Assembly: GCA_963696025.1 (NCBI GenBank)
Contig: CAVOII010000014.1
Span: forward strand, 1,054,001-1,118,000
Direction: 5' to 3'
Length of the DNA: 64,000 nucleotides
DNA from: JABCYV01 sp963696025
GTDB lineage: Bacteria; Acidobacteriota; Terriglobia; Terriglobales; Acidobacteriaceae
Notes under the pieces: generated by a model
Told to the model about the DNA's origin: nothing
The model's input: only the letters and a program-made list of their open reading frames with translations
The model's database searches: none
In this document: piece after piece, positions 45,955 to 54,753 of the stretch
Numbering within the stretch: the stretch's first letter is position 1
Layout: the number at the start of each line of letters is the position of its first letter
Position numbers and translations under genes: made by a program

Positions 45955-46923
45955 TTGAAGATCGCCAACGACGTCACACAACTCATCGGCCACACCCCAC
46001 TCGTCTATCTCAATAAAGTTACAGTGGGCTGTGTTGCCAAGGTTGCGGCCAAGCTGGAGAGCTTCAATCCGTGTGGCAGCGTAAAGGATCGCATCGCCGT
46101 CAGCATGATCGTCGAAGCTGAACGCCAGGGTAGGATTCATCCCGGCAAAACCGTGCTCATCGAACCCACCAGCGGCAATACCGGCATTGGTCTCGCCTTC
46201 GCGGCGGCAGTGAAGGGTTACCGCCTTATCCTCACCATGCCGGAAACCATGAGTATGGAACGTCGCGTTCTGCTGTTGGCGTTGGGTTCGGAGATCGTGC
46301 TCACGCCCGGGCCAAAAGGAATGAAAGGCGCCATCGCCAAGGCGCAGGAGATTCTGGCCAGCACCGCCAGCGGCGTAATCCTGCAGCAATTCGCGAACCC
46401 TGCCAATCCAAAGATCCACCGTGAGACAACGGGGCCTGAAATCTGGAACGACACGGACGGCAAGGTCGACATATTGGTTTCCGGCGTGGGAACCGGCGGC
46501 ACTCTGACTGGAGTAAGCGAATACATTCGGTCGAAGAAGCCGGCCTTCAAAGTGATCGCGGTCGAACCGAAGGACAGTCCCGTACTGTCGGGAGGGCAAC
46601 CGAATCCGCACAAGATTCAGGGTATCGGCCCTGGATTTATTCCAGAAATTCTGCGGGTGGATTTGATCGATGAGGTCATCCAGGCCTCAACTGAGGATTC
46701 GGTCGTGATGGCCCGACGCCTGGCGCGTGAAGAGGGCCTGCTAGTCGGGATTTCCGGCGGAGCGGCAGCCAACGCCGCCGTCGAAGTAGCCAAGCATCCA
46801 GAAAATGCCGGCAAACTGATTGTTGTGGTTTTGCCCGACTTCGGCGAACGTTACCTCAGCACGATTCTCTTCGAGAGCCTGCGTAATGAAGCCCAACAGA
46901 TGGCCACCGCCGCTGTGGCTTAA
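45955..46923 (+). CDS. cysK: Cysteine synthase (O-acetylserine sulfhydrylase)
   Basis: The 322-residue PLP enzyme of fold type II has the Schiff-base Lys in NPCGSVKDRIA, TSGNTGIGLAF for the carboxylate, and GTGGTLTGV for phosphate. It makes cysteine from O-acetylserine and sulfide. The TTG at 45955 is preceded by AGGAG. Single gene, followed by an inverted repeat. Confidence 0.93.
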   Translation: MKIANDVTQLIGHTPLVYLNKVTVGCVAKVAAKLESFNPCGSVKDRIAVSMIVEAERQGRIHPGKTVLIEPTSGNTGIGLAFAAAVKGYRLILTMPETMSMERRVLLLALGSEIVLTPGPKGMKGAIAKAQEILASTASGVILQQFANPANPKIHRETTGPEIWNDTDGKVDILVSGVGTGGTLTGVSEYIRSKKPAFKVIAVEPKDSPVLSGGQPNPHKIQGIGPGFIPEILRVDLIDEVIQASTEDSVVMARRLAREEGLLVGISGGAAANAAVEVAKHPENAGKLIVVVLPDFGERYLSTILFESLRNEAQQMATAAVA

Positions 46924-46953
46924 CTTGATGTCTAGTGGGAGACGCGTAGGCAC

Positions 46954-46994
46954 GGGCGTCCTCGCCTCTGTGTTACGCACGGGCGAGGACGCCC
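46954..46994. repeat. GGGCGTCCTCGCC inverted repeat
   Basis: GGGCGTCCTCGCC (46954-46966) and GGGCGAGGACGCCC (46981-46994) form a stem of 13 bp around a 14-nt loop, downstream of cysK. Strong candidate for a transcript end or REP hairpin. Confidence 0.7.
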
Positions 46995-47031
46995 GCGCCT
47001 GCATGCTTTCTGCCCATCTTCTTGCCGGGCA

Positions 47032-47874
47032 ATGTATGCTCTCCCGGTGACCCTGTCGGTCGTCATCATCACCTACAACGAAGAAACCAATCTCCCGCGC
47101 ACTCTGGAGAGTGTGAAGCCGCTGGTCAGCGACGGCAGAGGTGAGGTCGTCGTCGTGGATTCGCACTCGACCGACCGCACGGTTGAGATCGCGCAGTCGT
47201 ATGGCGCGAAGGTCTTCGTCGAGAAATGGAACGGCTACGCCGCACAGAAAAACTCGGCCATCGAGAAGGCCACAGGCGATTGGATTTTGAGCTTGGACGC
47301 GGACGAGGAAGTGGATCGCGGCGCACAGGAAGGCATCTCTCGCATTATGGGCCGCGATGCTGATGTCTACGCTGGTGTTGCCGGAGTATGGTTTGCTCGC
47401 AAGAATTACTTTCTCGGCCGATGGATCAGGCATGGCGGCTTTTACCCGGATCGTAAGCTGAGGATGTTTCGTCGTGGAAAGGGACGCTTTCTCGATCGTA
47501 CTGTTCACGAAACGGTTTTTGTAGAAGGCCGGGAGGCCGTTCCAGCGCATGATTTCGATTGGGACATTGCCCTCATCCACCACTCCTACCCCACGCTCTC
47601 CGACTACATTGACCACATGAACCGCTACTCCTCGCTGGGTGCGGAGATGGCGGTGGCTAACGGCGAGCGTGGATTCAGCTTCACCAATATCGTCGTCCGT
47701 CCGCTCCTCACCTTCATCTACAACTACTTCTTCCGCCTGGGCTTTCTAGACGGCAGCGAAGGACTTCTGCTCCACCTGTACCATGCCGTCTATGTGTCGT
47801 GGAAATATGCCAAGGCGTGGGAGTTGGGCCGGAAGAGGCAAGAGTCGGAACCAGAAACACGCTTGTCATCCTGA
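47032..47874 (+). CDS. GT2-family glycosyltransferase (WaaE/KdtX-like)
   Basis: The 280-residue GT-A protein has SVVIITYNEETNLPRTL, the nucleotide-binding VVVDSHSTDRT and LDADEE (DXD-like), then WIRHGGFYPDRKLRMFRRG and FDWDIALIHH as in WaaE/LgtF-type lipid-A core transferases. The last codons and stop fall inside the inverted end of a repeat element starting at 47864, so its C-terminus may be altered. ATG 47032; GTG 47047 is possible. Confidence 0.85.
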   Translation: MYALPVTLSVVIITYNEETNLPRTLESVKPLVSDGRGEVVVVDSHSTDRTVEIAQSYGAKVFVEKWNGYAAQKNSAIEKATGDWILSLDADEEVDRGAQEGISRIMGRDADVYAGVAGVWFARKNYFLGRWIRHGGFYPDRKLRMFRRGKGRFLDRTVHETVFVEGREAVPAHDFDWDIALIHHSYPTLSDYIDHMNRYSSLGAEMAVANGERGFSFTNIVVRPLLTFIYNYFFRLGFLDGSEGLLLHLYHAVYVSWKYAKAWELGRKRQESEPETRLSS

Positions 47875-48079
47875 GCGAAGCCACAGGTTCGCGAAGCGAA
47901 CTTCCGGGTGCAGTCGAAGGATTCCTGCAAACATCAACCCTGCGAGAACACATGTCGGAGTTCTTCTGCCATCTCAGAACCCAGGGAAGTTCCTGTATAT
48001 GCAGTTCAGGCCAGCGCGAGATCCCTCGACTTCGTATCCGGTTCGCGTCACGAACCAGATACTCCGCTCAGGATGACAA
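47864..48079. mobile_element. MITE-like repeat element with inverted ends (full copy 2)
   Basis: TTGTCATCCTGAGCG (47864-47878) is complementary to CCGCTCAGGATGACAA (48064-48079). The unit is 216 bp. Internal GTCGAAGGA and GATCCCTCGACTTCG boxes match copy 1 (7218-7424). Its left end supplies the stop codon of the GT2 gene. There is no ORF of its own. Confidence 0.65.
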
Positions 48080-48165
48080 AGAGAGAGCGAGTGTCCTTTG
48101 GTCACGAAGCCCGCCTTGCTCCCCGCCTGCAGCGCCCATATGATAAAGGGTTACGCGGAGTGAGC

Positions 48166-49965
48166 ATGCGCGATAAGAAACACAAAAACCCATCCATTGC
48201 CGAGAGCCCGATTGCCGATGTCTTCGAGGGACGCCATCCTTCCGCCGCCGAAACGGAGTGGGCTCAGAAAATCCTGGCGCCTACTCTCGACAAATCTCCC
48301 GAAAAGCCCATCGGCGCGCCGACCGGGGTGAATCTTGACGAGCATGGACATGCCCGCTTTACAACCGTTTCCGGCGTTCCTGTCCGCCGGCTTTACACGC
48401 CCGCCGATCTGCCCGAGGACTGGAGCGCTGAAAAATACCTGGGCTATCCCGGCGAGCCGCCGTTCACCCGCGGCATTCACGCTTCGGGATACCGCGGCAA
48501 GATGTTCACTATGCGTCAGTTTTCCGGATTCGCCTCTCCTGAGGAAACCAACCAACGCTACAAGTATCTGCTCGAACATGGTGGCAGCGGGCTCTCGGTC
48601 GCCTTCGACTTGCCCACGCTGATGGGCTACGACTCCGATCACCCTGCGAGTGAAGGCGAAGTTGGCAAGTGCGGCGTGGCCATTGATTCGCTCGAGGACA
48701 TGGAAATCCTCTTCCACGGCATCGACCTGGAGAAAACCACGGTTTCGATGACCATCAACTCGCCGGCTTCGGTGCTGTGGGCGATGTATCTGGTGGTAGC
48801 CGAAAAGCAGGGCGCGAATTGGAAGAAGATTTCCGGGACCATCCAGAACGACATCCTCAAGGAATACATTGCGCAGAAAGAATACATCTATCCGCCCGCG
48901 CCCTCGATGCGCCTGGTGGTGGACACTTTCGAGTTCGGGTCGAAGTTCACCCCGAAGTTCAACACTATTTCGATCAGCGGATATCACATCCGCGAGGCCG
49001 GCTCGACCGCGCTCCAGGAACTCGCGTTTACGTTGTACGACGGCGTGGAGTACGTCGAATGGGCGCGCCGTCGCGGCCTTGACGTGGACGAGTTTGGCCC
49101 GCGTCTCAGCTTCTTCTTCAACGCACACAATGACTTCTTCGAAGAAATCGCCAAGTATCGTGCTGCCCGCAAGATTTGGTATCAGGTAACGAAAGACCGC
49201 TTTGGCGCAAAGAACCAGCGCACCTGGCTGCTGCGCTTCCATACCCAGACCGCCGGCGTCTCGCTGCCGGCGCAGCAACCCATGAACAACATTGCGCGCG
49301 TGGCGTTGCAGGCCATGGCGGCCGTACTGGGCGGAACCCAGTCGCTGCACACGGATTCCTACGATGAAGCTTTGGCGTTGCCCACAGAAGAGGCGGCAGG
49401 GATTGCACTACGCACGCAACAGATCATCGCTTACGAATCCGGAGTCACGCAAACCACGGATCCGCTGGGCGGGTCATATTTCCTTGAAACCTTGACGCTA
49501 CAAATGGAAAAGGGCGCATTCGATTACTTTTCCAAGCTCGATGCCGTGGGGGGTATGGTCAGGGCCATCGAGCGCGGCTATCCACAGAAGGAGATTGCGG
49601 AAGCTTCCTACCAATATCAGCGTGCCGCCGAGGCCAAAGAGAAGATCATCGTAGGCGTCAACGAATTCGTGATCGAGGAAGAGACGCCTCACATTCTCTA
49701 CATCGACGAAAGCGTGGCCCGGCAACAGAGCGCGAAATTGAAAGCGTTGCGCGCGCGACGGTCCAATGAAGAAGTCCATCGCCTTCTGGAAGCGCTGAAG
49801 AAAGCTGCGGCCCAGGAGCCAAAGGCGGGAATGAATGGCGACATCTCTCCGGCCAACACCATGCCTTACATTGTTGACGCCGTGCGCGCCTATGCCACAG
49901 TTGGAGAGATTTGCGAGGCCTTGCGCGAAGTCTATGGGACGTATACGGAAGTCAGCATCACGTAA
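48166..49965 (+). CDS. Methylmalonyl-CoA mutase, large (catalytic) subunit
   Basis: From ATG 48166, 599 residues cover the MCM substrate TIM barrel: PPFTRGIHASGYRGKMFTMRQFSGF at the active-site entry, VAFDLPTLMGYDSDHP, FNTISISGYHIREAG and RTWLLRFHTQTAGVSL. It isomerises methylmalonyl-CoA and succinyl-CoA with adenosylcobalamin. The B12-binding domain is not present; it must be a separate small subunit not in this window. A longer frame from 47908 runs through the repeat and is rejected. Confidence 0.92.
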   Translation: MRDKKHKNPSIAESPIADVFEGRHPSAAETEWAQKILAPTLDKSPEKPIGAPTGVNLDEHGHARFTTVSGVPVRRLYTPADLPEDWSAEKYLGYPGEPPFTRGIHASGYRGKMFTMRQFSGFASPEETNQRYKYLLEHGGSGLSVAFDLPTLMGYDSDHPASEGEVGKCGVAIDSLEDMEILFHGIDLEKTTVSMTINSPASVLWAMYLVVAEKQGANWKKISGTIQNDILKEYIAQKEYIYPPAPSMRLVVDTFEFGSKFTPKFNTISISGYHIREAGSTALQELAFTLYDGVEYVEWARRRGLDVDEFGPRLSFFFNAHNDFFEEIAKYRAARKIWYQVTKDRFGAKNQRTWLLRFHTQTAGVSLPAQQPMNNIARVALQAMAAVLGGTQSLHTDSYDEALALPTEEAAGIALRTQQIIAYESGVTQTTDPLGGSYFLETLTLQMEKGAFDYFSKLDAVGGMVRAIERGYPQKEIAEASYQYQRAAEAKEKIIVGVNEFVIEEETPHILYIDESVARQQSAKLKALRARRSNEEVHRLLEALKKAAAQEPKAGMNGDISPANTMPYIVDAVRAYATVGEICEALREVYGTYTEVSIT

Positions 49966-49997
49966 ACTCGTCGTTCCCCTAACATGAGACTCATGGC

Positions 49998-50138
49998 TTT
50001 GGGTGGAGCAGCGCTTCAGCGCTGCATTAAGCGCCGCTAGAAGTGATCGGCTTCAGCCGCGGAGGTACCTCAGGGGCTGAAGCCCACTTCTAAATCCGGG
50101 ATTTTTCTCGCAGGCCTAGAAGGCCTGCGCCACCCAAA
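49998..50138. repeat. 141-bp palindromic element with 9-bp inverted ends
   Basis: TTTGGGTGG and CCACCCAAA terminate a unit containing three further hairpins: GCAGCGC-TTCA-GCGCTGC, GGCTTCAGCC paired with GGCTGAAGCCC, and CAGGCC-TAGA-AGGCCTG. The whole can fold as a cloverleaf. No ORF. Confidence 0.7.
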
Positions 50139-50159
50139 TCCTTTCAGGTCTTCGGTCTC

Positions 50160-51347
50160 TCAGATCTTCAGGAAAATGCCTTTGCGGTACAAAACCCACA
50201 TTGCTGCCCAGCATATAAATACATAAACCAGTGCGTAGACTAGCGATGCGTTCGGAGGACTAGCCAGACCTGAGAACCCACGCTGGTAGAGCATCTCTTG
50301 CAAGGTAAGCGACCCCCCACTGGCCAGGTGAACCCGCGTGTGGTCAATCGCGTGCGAAATGATTTCTGCGAAGACATAAGCCGCGATCGGATTCATACCG
50401 AACACCACGAACGGCTTGGTCCAGCTGCCGCGCCAGCGATTTACGTCAAGCATCCAGTAGCAAACAGCTAGGCAAATCAGAGCCAGGCCGGCGGTGAAGA
50501 TAACAAAAGAACTGGTCCACAACTTCTTGTTGATGGGAAACCAGATATTGAAGAATTCTCCGGCGGCTACTCCGGCAACTCCGAACATCGCCATGCCCAA
50601 CGCTTTTGCGTTTGCGCTGCGCTCCGAGCGTAGCCGTTCCCCAGTGAGCACTCCCAGCAAGCTGGTCGCCACCGCCGGTATGGTGCTTAGCACTCCTTCG
50701 GGATCGCGCGTGACCTCGTACAAATGCCCCATCAAAAGCTTGCGGTCGAGCCACGCCGCCAAATTGCGATCGGGATCAAGCAACGGAATATCCAGCGTTG
50801 GCACGCCGAATCCTGGGACAGGAACGAAACGCATCAGAATCCAGTACCCCACCAGGCAACCGACGATGGTGATAATCCAGCCTCGCTTCTCCGACCACAA
50901 GACCAGAATCGCCGAAATCACATAGCAGATCGCGATCCTTTGCAGCACGCCATAAAAGCGCCAGGAAGCCAAATGATATCGGTTGGGAAAGCCGTTCAGC
51001 AACACTCCGAGCGCAAATAAAATCAGACCGCGCCGAATGACGTGCGACAGCAATTGCGATCGTGTCTCGCCGCGCTTCAAGCGCGAGGAAAACGAGAACG
51101 CCAGGGAAACACCGACGATAAACAAAAAGAAAGGAAAGACCAGGTCAGTCGGTGTCCATCCGTTCCAATCCGCATGTTTCAGAGGCCAATAAGCCACTTG
51201 TTCATCGCCAGGATTATTGACCAGGATCATCCCAGCAATGGTCGCGCCCCGGAACAGATCAAGAGCCATCAGCCGCTGGCCACGGCCATCACCAGGTTGT
51301 TGGGCTTGGCCAGCAACCGTATTGCTCGAAGGGGCTGAGACCGCCAT
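50160..51347 (-). CDS. NagX / heparan-alpha-glucosaminide acetyltransferase-like membrane protein
   Basis: The 395-residue protein from ATG 51347 has about ten membrane segments and the DUF5009/HGSNAT signature LDLFRGATIAGMILVNNPG near the N-terminus, with HADWNGWTPTDLVFPFFLFIVGVSLAF carrying the conserved His and Asp. It may acetylate an amino sugar across the inner membrane. A longer frame to 51446 is not supported. Confidence 0.85.
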   Translation of the reverse strand: MAVSAPSSNTVAGQAQQPGDGRGQRLMALDLFRGATIAGMILVNNPGDEQVAYWPLKHADWNGWTPTDLVFPFFLFIVGVSLAFSFSSRLKRGETRSQLLSHVIRRGLILFALGVLLNGFPNRYHLASWRFYGVLQRIAICYVISAILVLWSEKRGWIITIVGCLVGYWILMRFVPVPGFGVPTLDIPLLDPDRNLAAWLDRKLLMGHLYEVTRDPEGVLSTIPAVATSLLGVLTGERLRSERSANAKALGMAMFGVAGVAAGEFFNIWFPINKKLWTSSFVIFTAGLALICLAVCYWMLDVNRWRGSWTKPFVVFGMNPIAAYVFAEIISHAIDHTRVHLASGGSLTLQEMLYQRGFSGLASPPNASLVYALVYVFICWAAMWVLYRKGIFLKI

Positions 51348-51473
51348 TTGGAATGCGAATTTTATCACGAGGCACAGCCAAAAGACGGGGGGTAGCGGAG
51401 CAGTTTGAGAAGGAAGCGAGCCGAACGCGCGATTATTGCGCCGCAAGGAACGCCACGCTGGCGCGGCTCACCC

Positions 51474-51516
51474 AGATCCCTCACTGCGCAAAGAAATGTT
51501 TGCTCAGGATGACAAA
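51474..51516. repeat. Right-end fragment of the TCATCCTGAGCGAA element
   Basis: AGATCCCTCACTGCGC and GCTCAGGATGACAAA (51502-51516) match the right half of the full elements. A second degenerate end (GGCTCAGAGTGAC) at 51561-51573 runs into the methyltransferase 3' end. Confidence 0.55.
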
Positions 51517-51563
51517 CCAACCGCACTACTACCTAAAAGAGCTTCCGCTTCGCTATGATCGGC

Positions 51564-52367
51564 TCAGAGTGACGTCCATTTGATAAAACTTGAAGGTATT
51601 CTCCTCGCCGGGTCTGTCCGCCGCCACGGACTGGTGCGATCCAGGACGTCTGTGACGAAGTCCAGTTTCTCGGATTCGGGTAAGAACTGCGTCCACGCGA
51701 CGAAAGTCACCAACCCGAAGTCGAAGAATGCCGAACGAGACCCGAAATCCCACGCCTTCAATTGCGTGTGAATGCGGCGGACATGCAAACCATTCCGCTC
51801 AGCCATTGCTCGATATTGCTCGGGCGTCAGATGCAAATAGGGATCGTGAAATTCCTCGAAATAGTGATCCCATTTTGACGACCGTCGCGTGTCCTCAATC
51901 ACATCTTCGAGGCTCCTGCGCTCACCTTTCGGGACAAGGCGCAATTGTCCCCGACCATCGGGCTTCATCGCCGAGCGTATAGAGCGAAGGGCTGCATCCT
52001 GTTCGGGCAGCCAGTGGAGCGCGTTGAACGAGACAACCAGATCGAAGTCCTCCCGGAAGGGCAAGCTGTGGGCGTCGACCACTTCGAATCGAAGATTAGG
52101 GTGAGCCTCAGGACCGAAATGGCTCGACGCGAAGCCGATCATTTCGCGAGACGCATCTATGCCGGCGACCGATCCACGCGGGACGCGAACGGCTATCTCG
52201 GCCGTGATTCGCCCATCGCCGCATCCGATATCAAGGACCCGCTCCGATCCCTTCAGATCGAGCAGGGCGAGCGCCTCGTCGGCCATGGCGGCTTGCAGTG
52301 AGGATCGCTTGGCATAGTCAGCGGCATCCCATTCCGTCACGATTGCCTCCAGCATTGGCGTCGCCAA
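51564..52367 (-). CDS. Trans-aconitate-type SAM methyltransferase with C-terminal frameshift
   Basis: The 267-residue class I methyltransferase has VLDIGCGDGRITAEI (SAM motif I), VAGIDASREM, VVDAHSLPF and VVSFNALHWL, as in Tam-like enzymes. The last 20-25 residues in this frame (TSPWRRTDPARRIPSSF) are unlike the family. One missing base near 51636 would restore HQSVAADRPGEENTFKFYQM and a family-like end in the frame stopping at 51553. The catalytic fold is intact. Confidence 0.85.
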   Translation of the reverse strand: MATPMLEAIVTEWDAADYAKRSSLQAAMADEALALLDLKGSERVLDIGCGDGRITAEIAVRVPRGSVAGIDASREMIGFASSHFGPEAHPNLRFEVVDAHSLPFREDFDLVVSFNALHWLPEQDAALRSIRSAMKPDGRGQLRLVPKGERRSLEDVIEDTRRSSKWDHYFEEFHDPYLHLTPEQYRAMAERNGLHVRRIHTQLKAWDFGSRSAFFDFGLVTFVAWTQFLPESEKLDFVTDVLDRTSPWRRTDPARRIPSSFIKWTSL

Positions 52368-52381
52368 CCGGCGCCCCCCCG

Positions 52382-53251
52382 CTACGGACGCGTGTCTAGC
52401 GGATGCTTCGCCTTCTCGAAAAACTCATTCTGCAGTTGCAGGCTGGTCTGGTCTTGTTTGACTGCGCGGATGGCATCCACAATTGCGTTCTGCCAGTTAC
52501 TCATCTCAAATTCCCCGCGCTCCCGAGTTGCGGCTGAAGCGTCGCCGGAATAGTGATTGGGGAACCGCGCGTACCACCAGATAGCGGTATAAAGAGTGTC
52601 AGGCAACTTGAGTCGAGCCTGGTCGGCGCCGGATTCGCTATTCGCCCGATCCATGTGCACCAAGTCGGGCCTCGCAATCAACATCTTAGAAGTTTCGGAC
52701 TCTCCCCCATGCATGTCGACCGAAGTCTTCTTCGGAGGCCCGCCGACGGGCGGTTCGACCAGGCCTAGAACATAAACTACGTAGTCATGTTGTTTTTCCA
52801 ACTGCGTCTGCGCGAAGAAGGGCAGCAGGTTTTCATTCCCACCGTGGCCGTTGACGATGATCACCTTCTTGCAGCCGTTACGCGCCATCTCCTCGGTGGT
52901 CTCCTGCAAGAGTTTGAACTGCAGATGAGAGCTATACGCGACCGTGCCGGGTTCATGCCGAGCCTCGAAGATCTGGCCAAAATAATATTCGGGAAAAACG
53001 ACTGCGTATTCCCGTTCTGCAGCGTGCAAGGCAGCATAGCGAACGTCCAGTAGATCAGTGCCCAGCGGGAGATGCGCTCCGTGCTTTTCCAGGATGCCGA
53101 AGGGAAGCAGGCAGGTGCCCTTCAACTGTTCAATCGCGCTGCGGAAATCGGCCGCGGTCAACTCCTCCCAATGCACCGAGAGCTTGGGTTGCCCCCAAGT
53201 CATAATTGGGCAGAAAAGTATTCCAACGATCGCCACGACAGCTTTCTGCAT
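52382..53251 (-). CDS. Secreted creatininase-family protein
   Basis: The 289-residue protein from ATG 53251 follows AGGAG and has a signal peptide (MQKAVVAIVGILFCPIMTWG). The creatininase fold has LLPFGILEKHGAHLPLGTD (metal Glu, His, Asp) and VIIVNGHGGNENLLPF. It hydrolyses a cyclic amide or similar. Export is unusual for the family. It diverges from the solute-binding-like gene. Confidence 0.85.
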   Translation of the reverse strand: MQKAVVAIVGILFCPIMTWGQPKLSVHWEELTAADFRSAIEQLKGTCLLPFGILEKHGAHLPLGTDLLDVRYAALHAAEREYAVVFPEYYFGQIFEARHEPGTVAYSSHLQFKLLQETTEEMARNGCKKVIIVNGHGGNENLLPFFAQTQLEKQHDYVVYVLGLVEPPVGGPPKKTSVDMHGGESETSKMLIARPDLVHMDRANSESGADQARLKLPDTLYTAIWWYARFPNHYSGDASAATRERGEFEMSNWQNAIVDAIRAVKQDQTSLQLQNEFFEKAKHPLDTRP

Positions 53252-53476
53252 GTGGATTTTCTCCTGAGGCGCGCATTTTAGCACTACGCGCTTTGCTGTA
53301 CTCGGAATCCGCATTCGAAAGTTTCGACCTTCTACGTACATTGGAATGAAGGACACATTCACGGACGCGTGCTGTTCTGAAGCAAAATTACATTGGCTGG
53401 TTACCCTAGTCACTGTGTCCGGTCGAAACGTCAAGGTATTATTTGGGTTCACAGGGACTTCCATACTCCCACCGTC

Positions 53477-54409
53477 ATGAAGAAGCTGAATTTCTTAATT
53501 TCGTTGACCAACAACGACAACGACTATCAGATCGAACAGGCCGCGGCTGCAGTGGAAGCGACGCGACGGCTCGATGTGGATATCCAGATCGTCCACGCAG
53601 ATAACGATTCCATCACCCAGAGCCAGCAGATTCTGAAGGTGATTCAGTCGCGTTCGGAGGCGCATCCGGACGCCATCATCTTCGAGCCCGTTGGTGGGAC
53701 CGCTCTACCCCAGGCCGCTCGAGCCGCTGCGGCTGCTGGAATTGGATGGGTAGTCCTAAATCGTGACGTTGAGTACATCGCAGAGCTGCGCAAAGTACAC
53801 CGGGTTCCAATCTTCGGGGTCACTTCCGATCACGAAGAGATAGGACGCATCCAGGGCCGCCAGTTTGCCGCTCTGTTGCCCAAAGGCGGTTCGCTCCTGT
53901 ATGTACAGGGTCCTGCGGAAAGCCTTGCGGCCAAACAGCGGACCGCTGGCATGTACGAGACTAAACCTGTCAACGTGCAAGTAAAGGTCATGCGGGCAAA
54001 TTGGACGGAGACAGGATCATATCGAGCGGTGAGTTCATGGCTGCGCCTGTCTACCTCACATCAGTACCGCATCGATGCAATTGCCGCGCAGGATGACGGC
54101 ATGGCTCTGGGCGCTAGAAAAGCGTTCCAAGAATTGCCGAACGGACCGGAGCGCGACCGATGGTTAAGTTTGCCGTTTACCGGCTGTGACGGCTTGCCCA
54201 AGACTGGACAAGCTTGGGTGAAAAGAGGCCTGCTTGCAGCGACCGTTTTCGTGCCACCCAACACCGGTCAGGCGCTCGAAATGCTGGTTAAAGCCGTACA
54301 CAGTGGCTCGATGCCGCCGGAGCGCACATTGACCGTGCCGGTATCGGTTCCAGCGATCGACGCGCTGGCTGCTGCCCAAGCGGAAAAGGCGCGAGTCATG
54401 TCGGTGTGA
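53477..54409 (+). CDS. Periplasmic-binding-protein-like sugar-binding protein without a signal
   Basis: The 310-residue type I PBP fold (Peripla_BP_4, ribose/LacI-like) has FLISLTNNDNDYQIEQAAAA, DAIIFEPVGGTALPQAARAAAAAGIGWVVLNRD and FTGCDGLPKTGQAWV. There is no signal peptide or HTH, so it is predicted to be cytosolic. It may be a sensor subunit or a domesticated binding protein. No permease is adjacent. Confidence 0.78.
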   Translation: MKKLNFLISLTNNDNDYQIEQAAAAVEATRRLDVDIQIVHADNDSITQSQQILKVIQSRSEAHPDAIIFEPVGGTALPQAARAAAAAGIGWVVLNRDVEYIAELRKVHRVPIFGVTSDHEEIGRIQGRQFAALLPKGGSLLYVQGPAESLAAKQRTAGMYETKPVNVQVKVMRANWTETGSYRAVSSWLRLSTSHQYRIDAIAAQDDGMALGARKAFQELPNGPERDRWLSLPFTGCDGLPKTGQAWVKRGLLAATVFVPPNTGQALEMLVKAVHSGSMPPERTLTVPVSVPAIDALAAAQAEKARVMSV

Positions 54410-54435
54410 AGTTGTACATTTGCTAGACTCGGGCG

Positions 54436-54735
54436 ATGCGGATCGACATCCTACCTCTGTGCGACCAGCACTATCGCACTATGGAGTTCTCGATTGCGCC
54501 CCACAACTCCAACTACTCCATAGAATACTTCCGCTGCACTGATAAATTTTGTCACCGCTGTTTCAGCGAATCGCTGGGATATGTGACTCCGGTCAAGGAT
54601 GCGCCACCACAGGTTTCGACCAACCAGCCGCGATGCGACAAACACGGCCGCCCTATGTTCATTTCCAGCGTCGACCGCCAACGCAACCTGGTCCGCTATG
54701 CCTGCCCCGAAGAGGGCTGCCGCGAACATTCGTGA
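54436..54735 (+). CDS. Small Cys-rich hypothetical protein
   Basis: The 99-residue protein has Cys/His pairs in LPLCDQHYRTM, RCTDKFCHRCF, RCDKHGRPMF and ACPEEGCREH, consistent with one or two zinc sites. It begins 26 nt after the solute-binding-like gene and is co-oriented. Function unknown. Confidence 0.72.
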   Translation: MRIDILPLCDQHYRTMEFSIAPHNSNYSIEYFRCTDKFCHRCFSESLGYVTPVKDAPPQVSTNQPRCDKHGRPMFISSVDRQRNLVRYACPEEGCREHS

Positions 54736-54753
54736 CCAAGCCGGCGCATGCGT

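Noticed and set aside
47908..48165. N-terminal extension of the mutase ORF upstream of 48166
   Set aside because: The added residues are translated from a repeat element and do not match the family.
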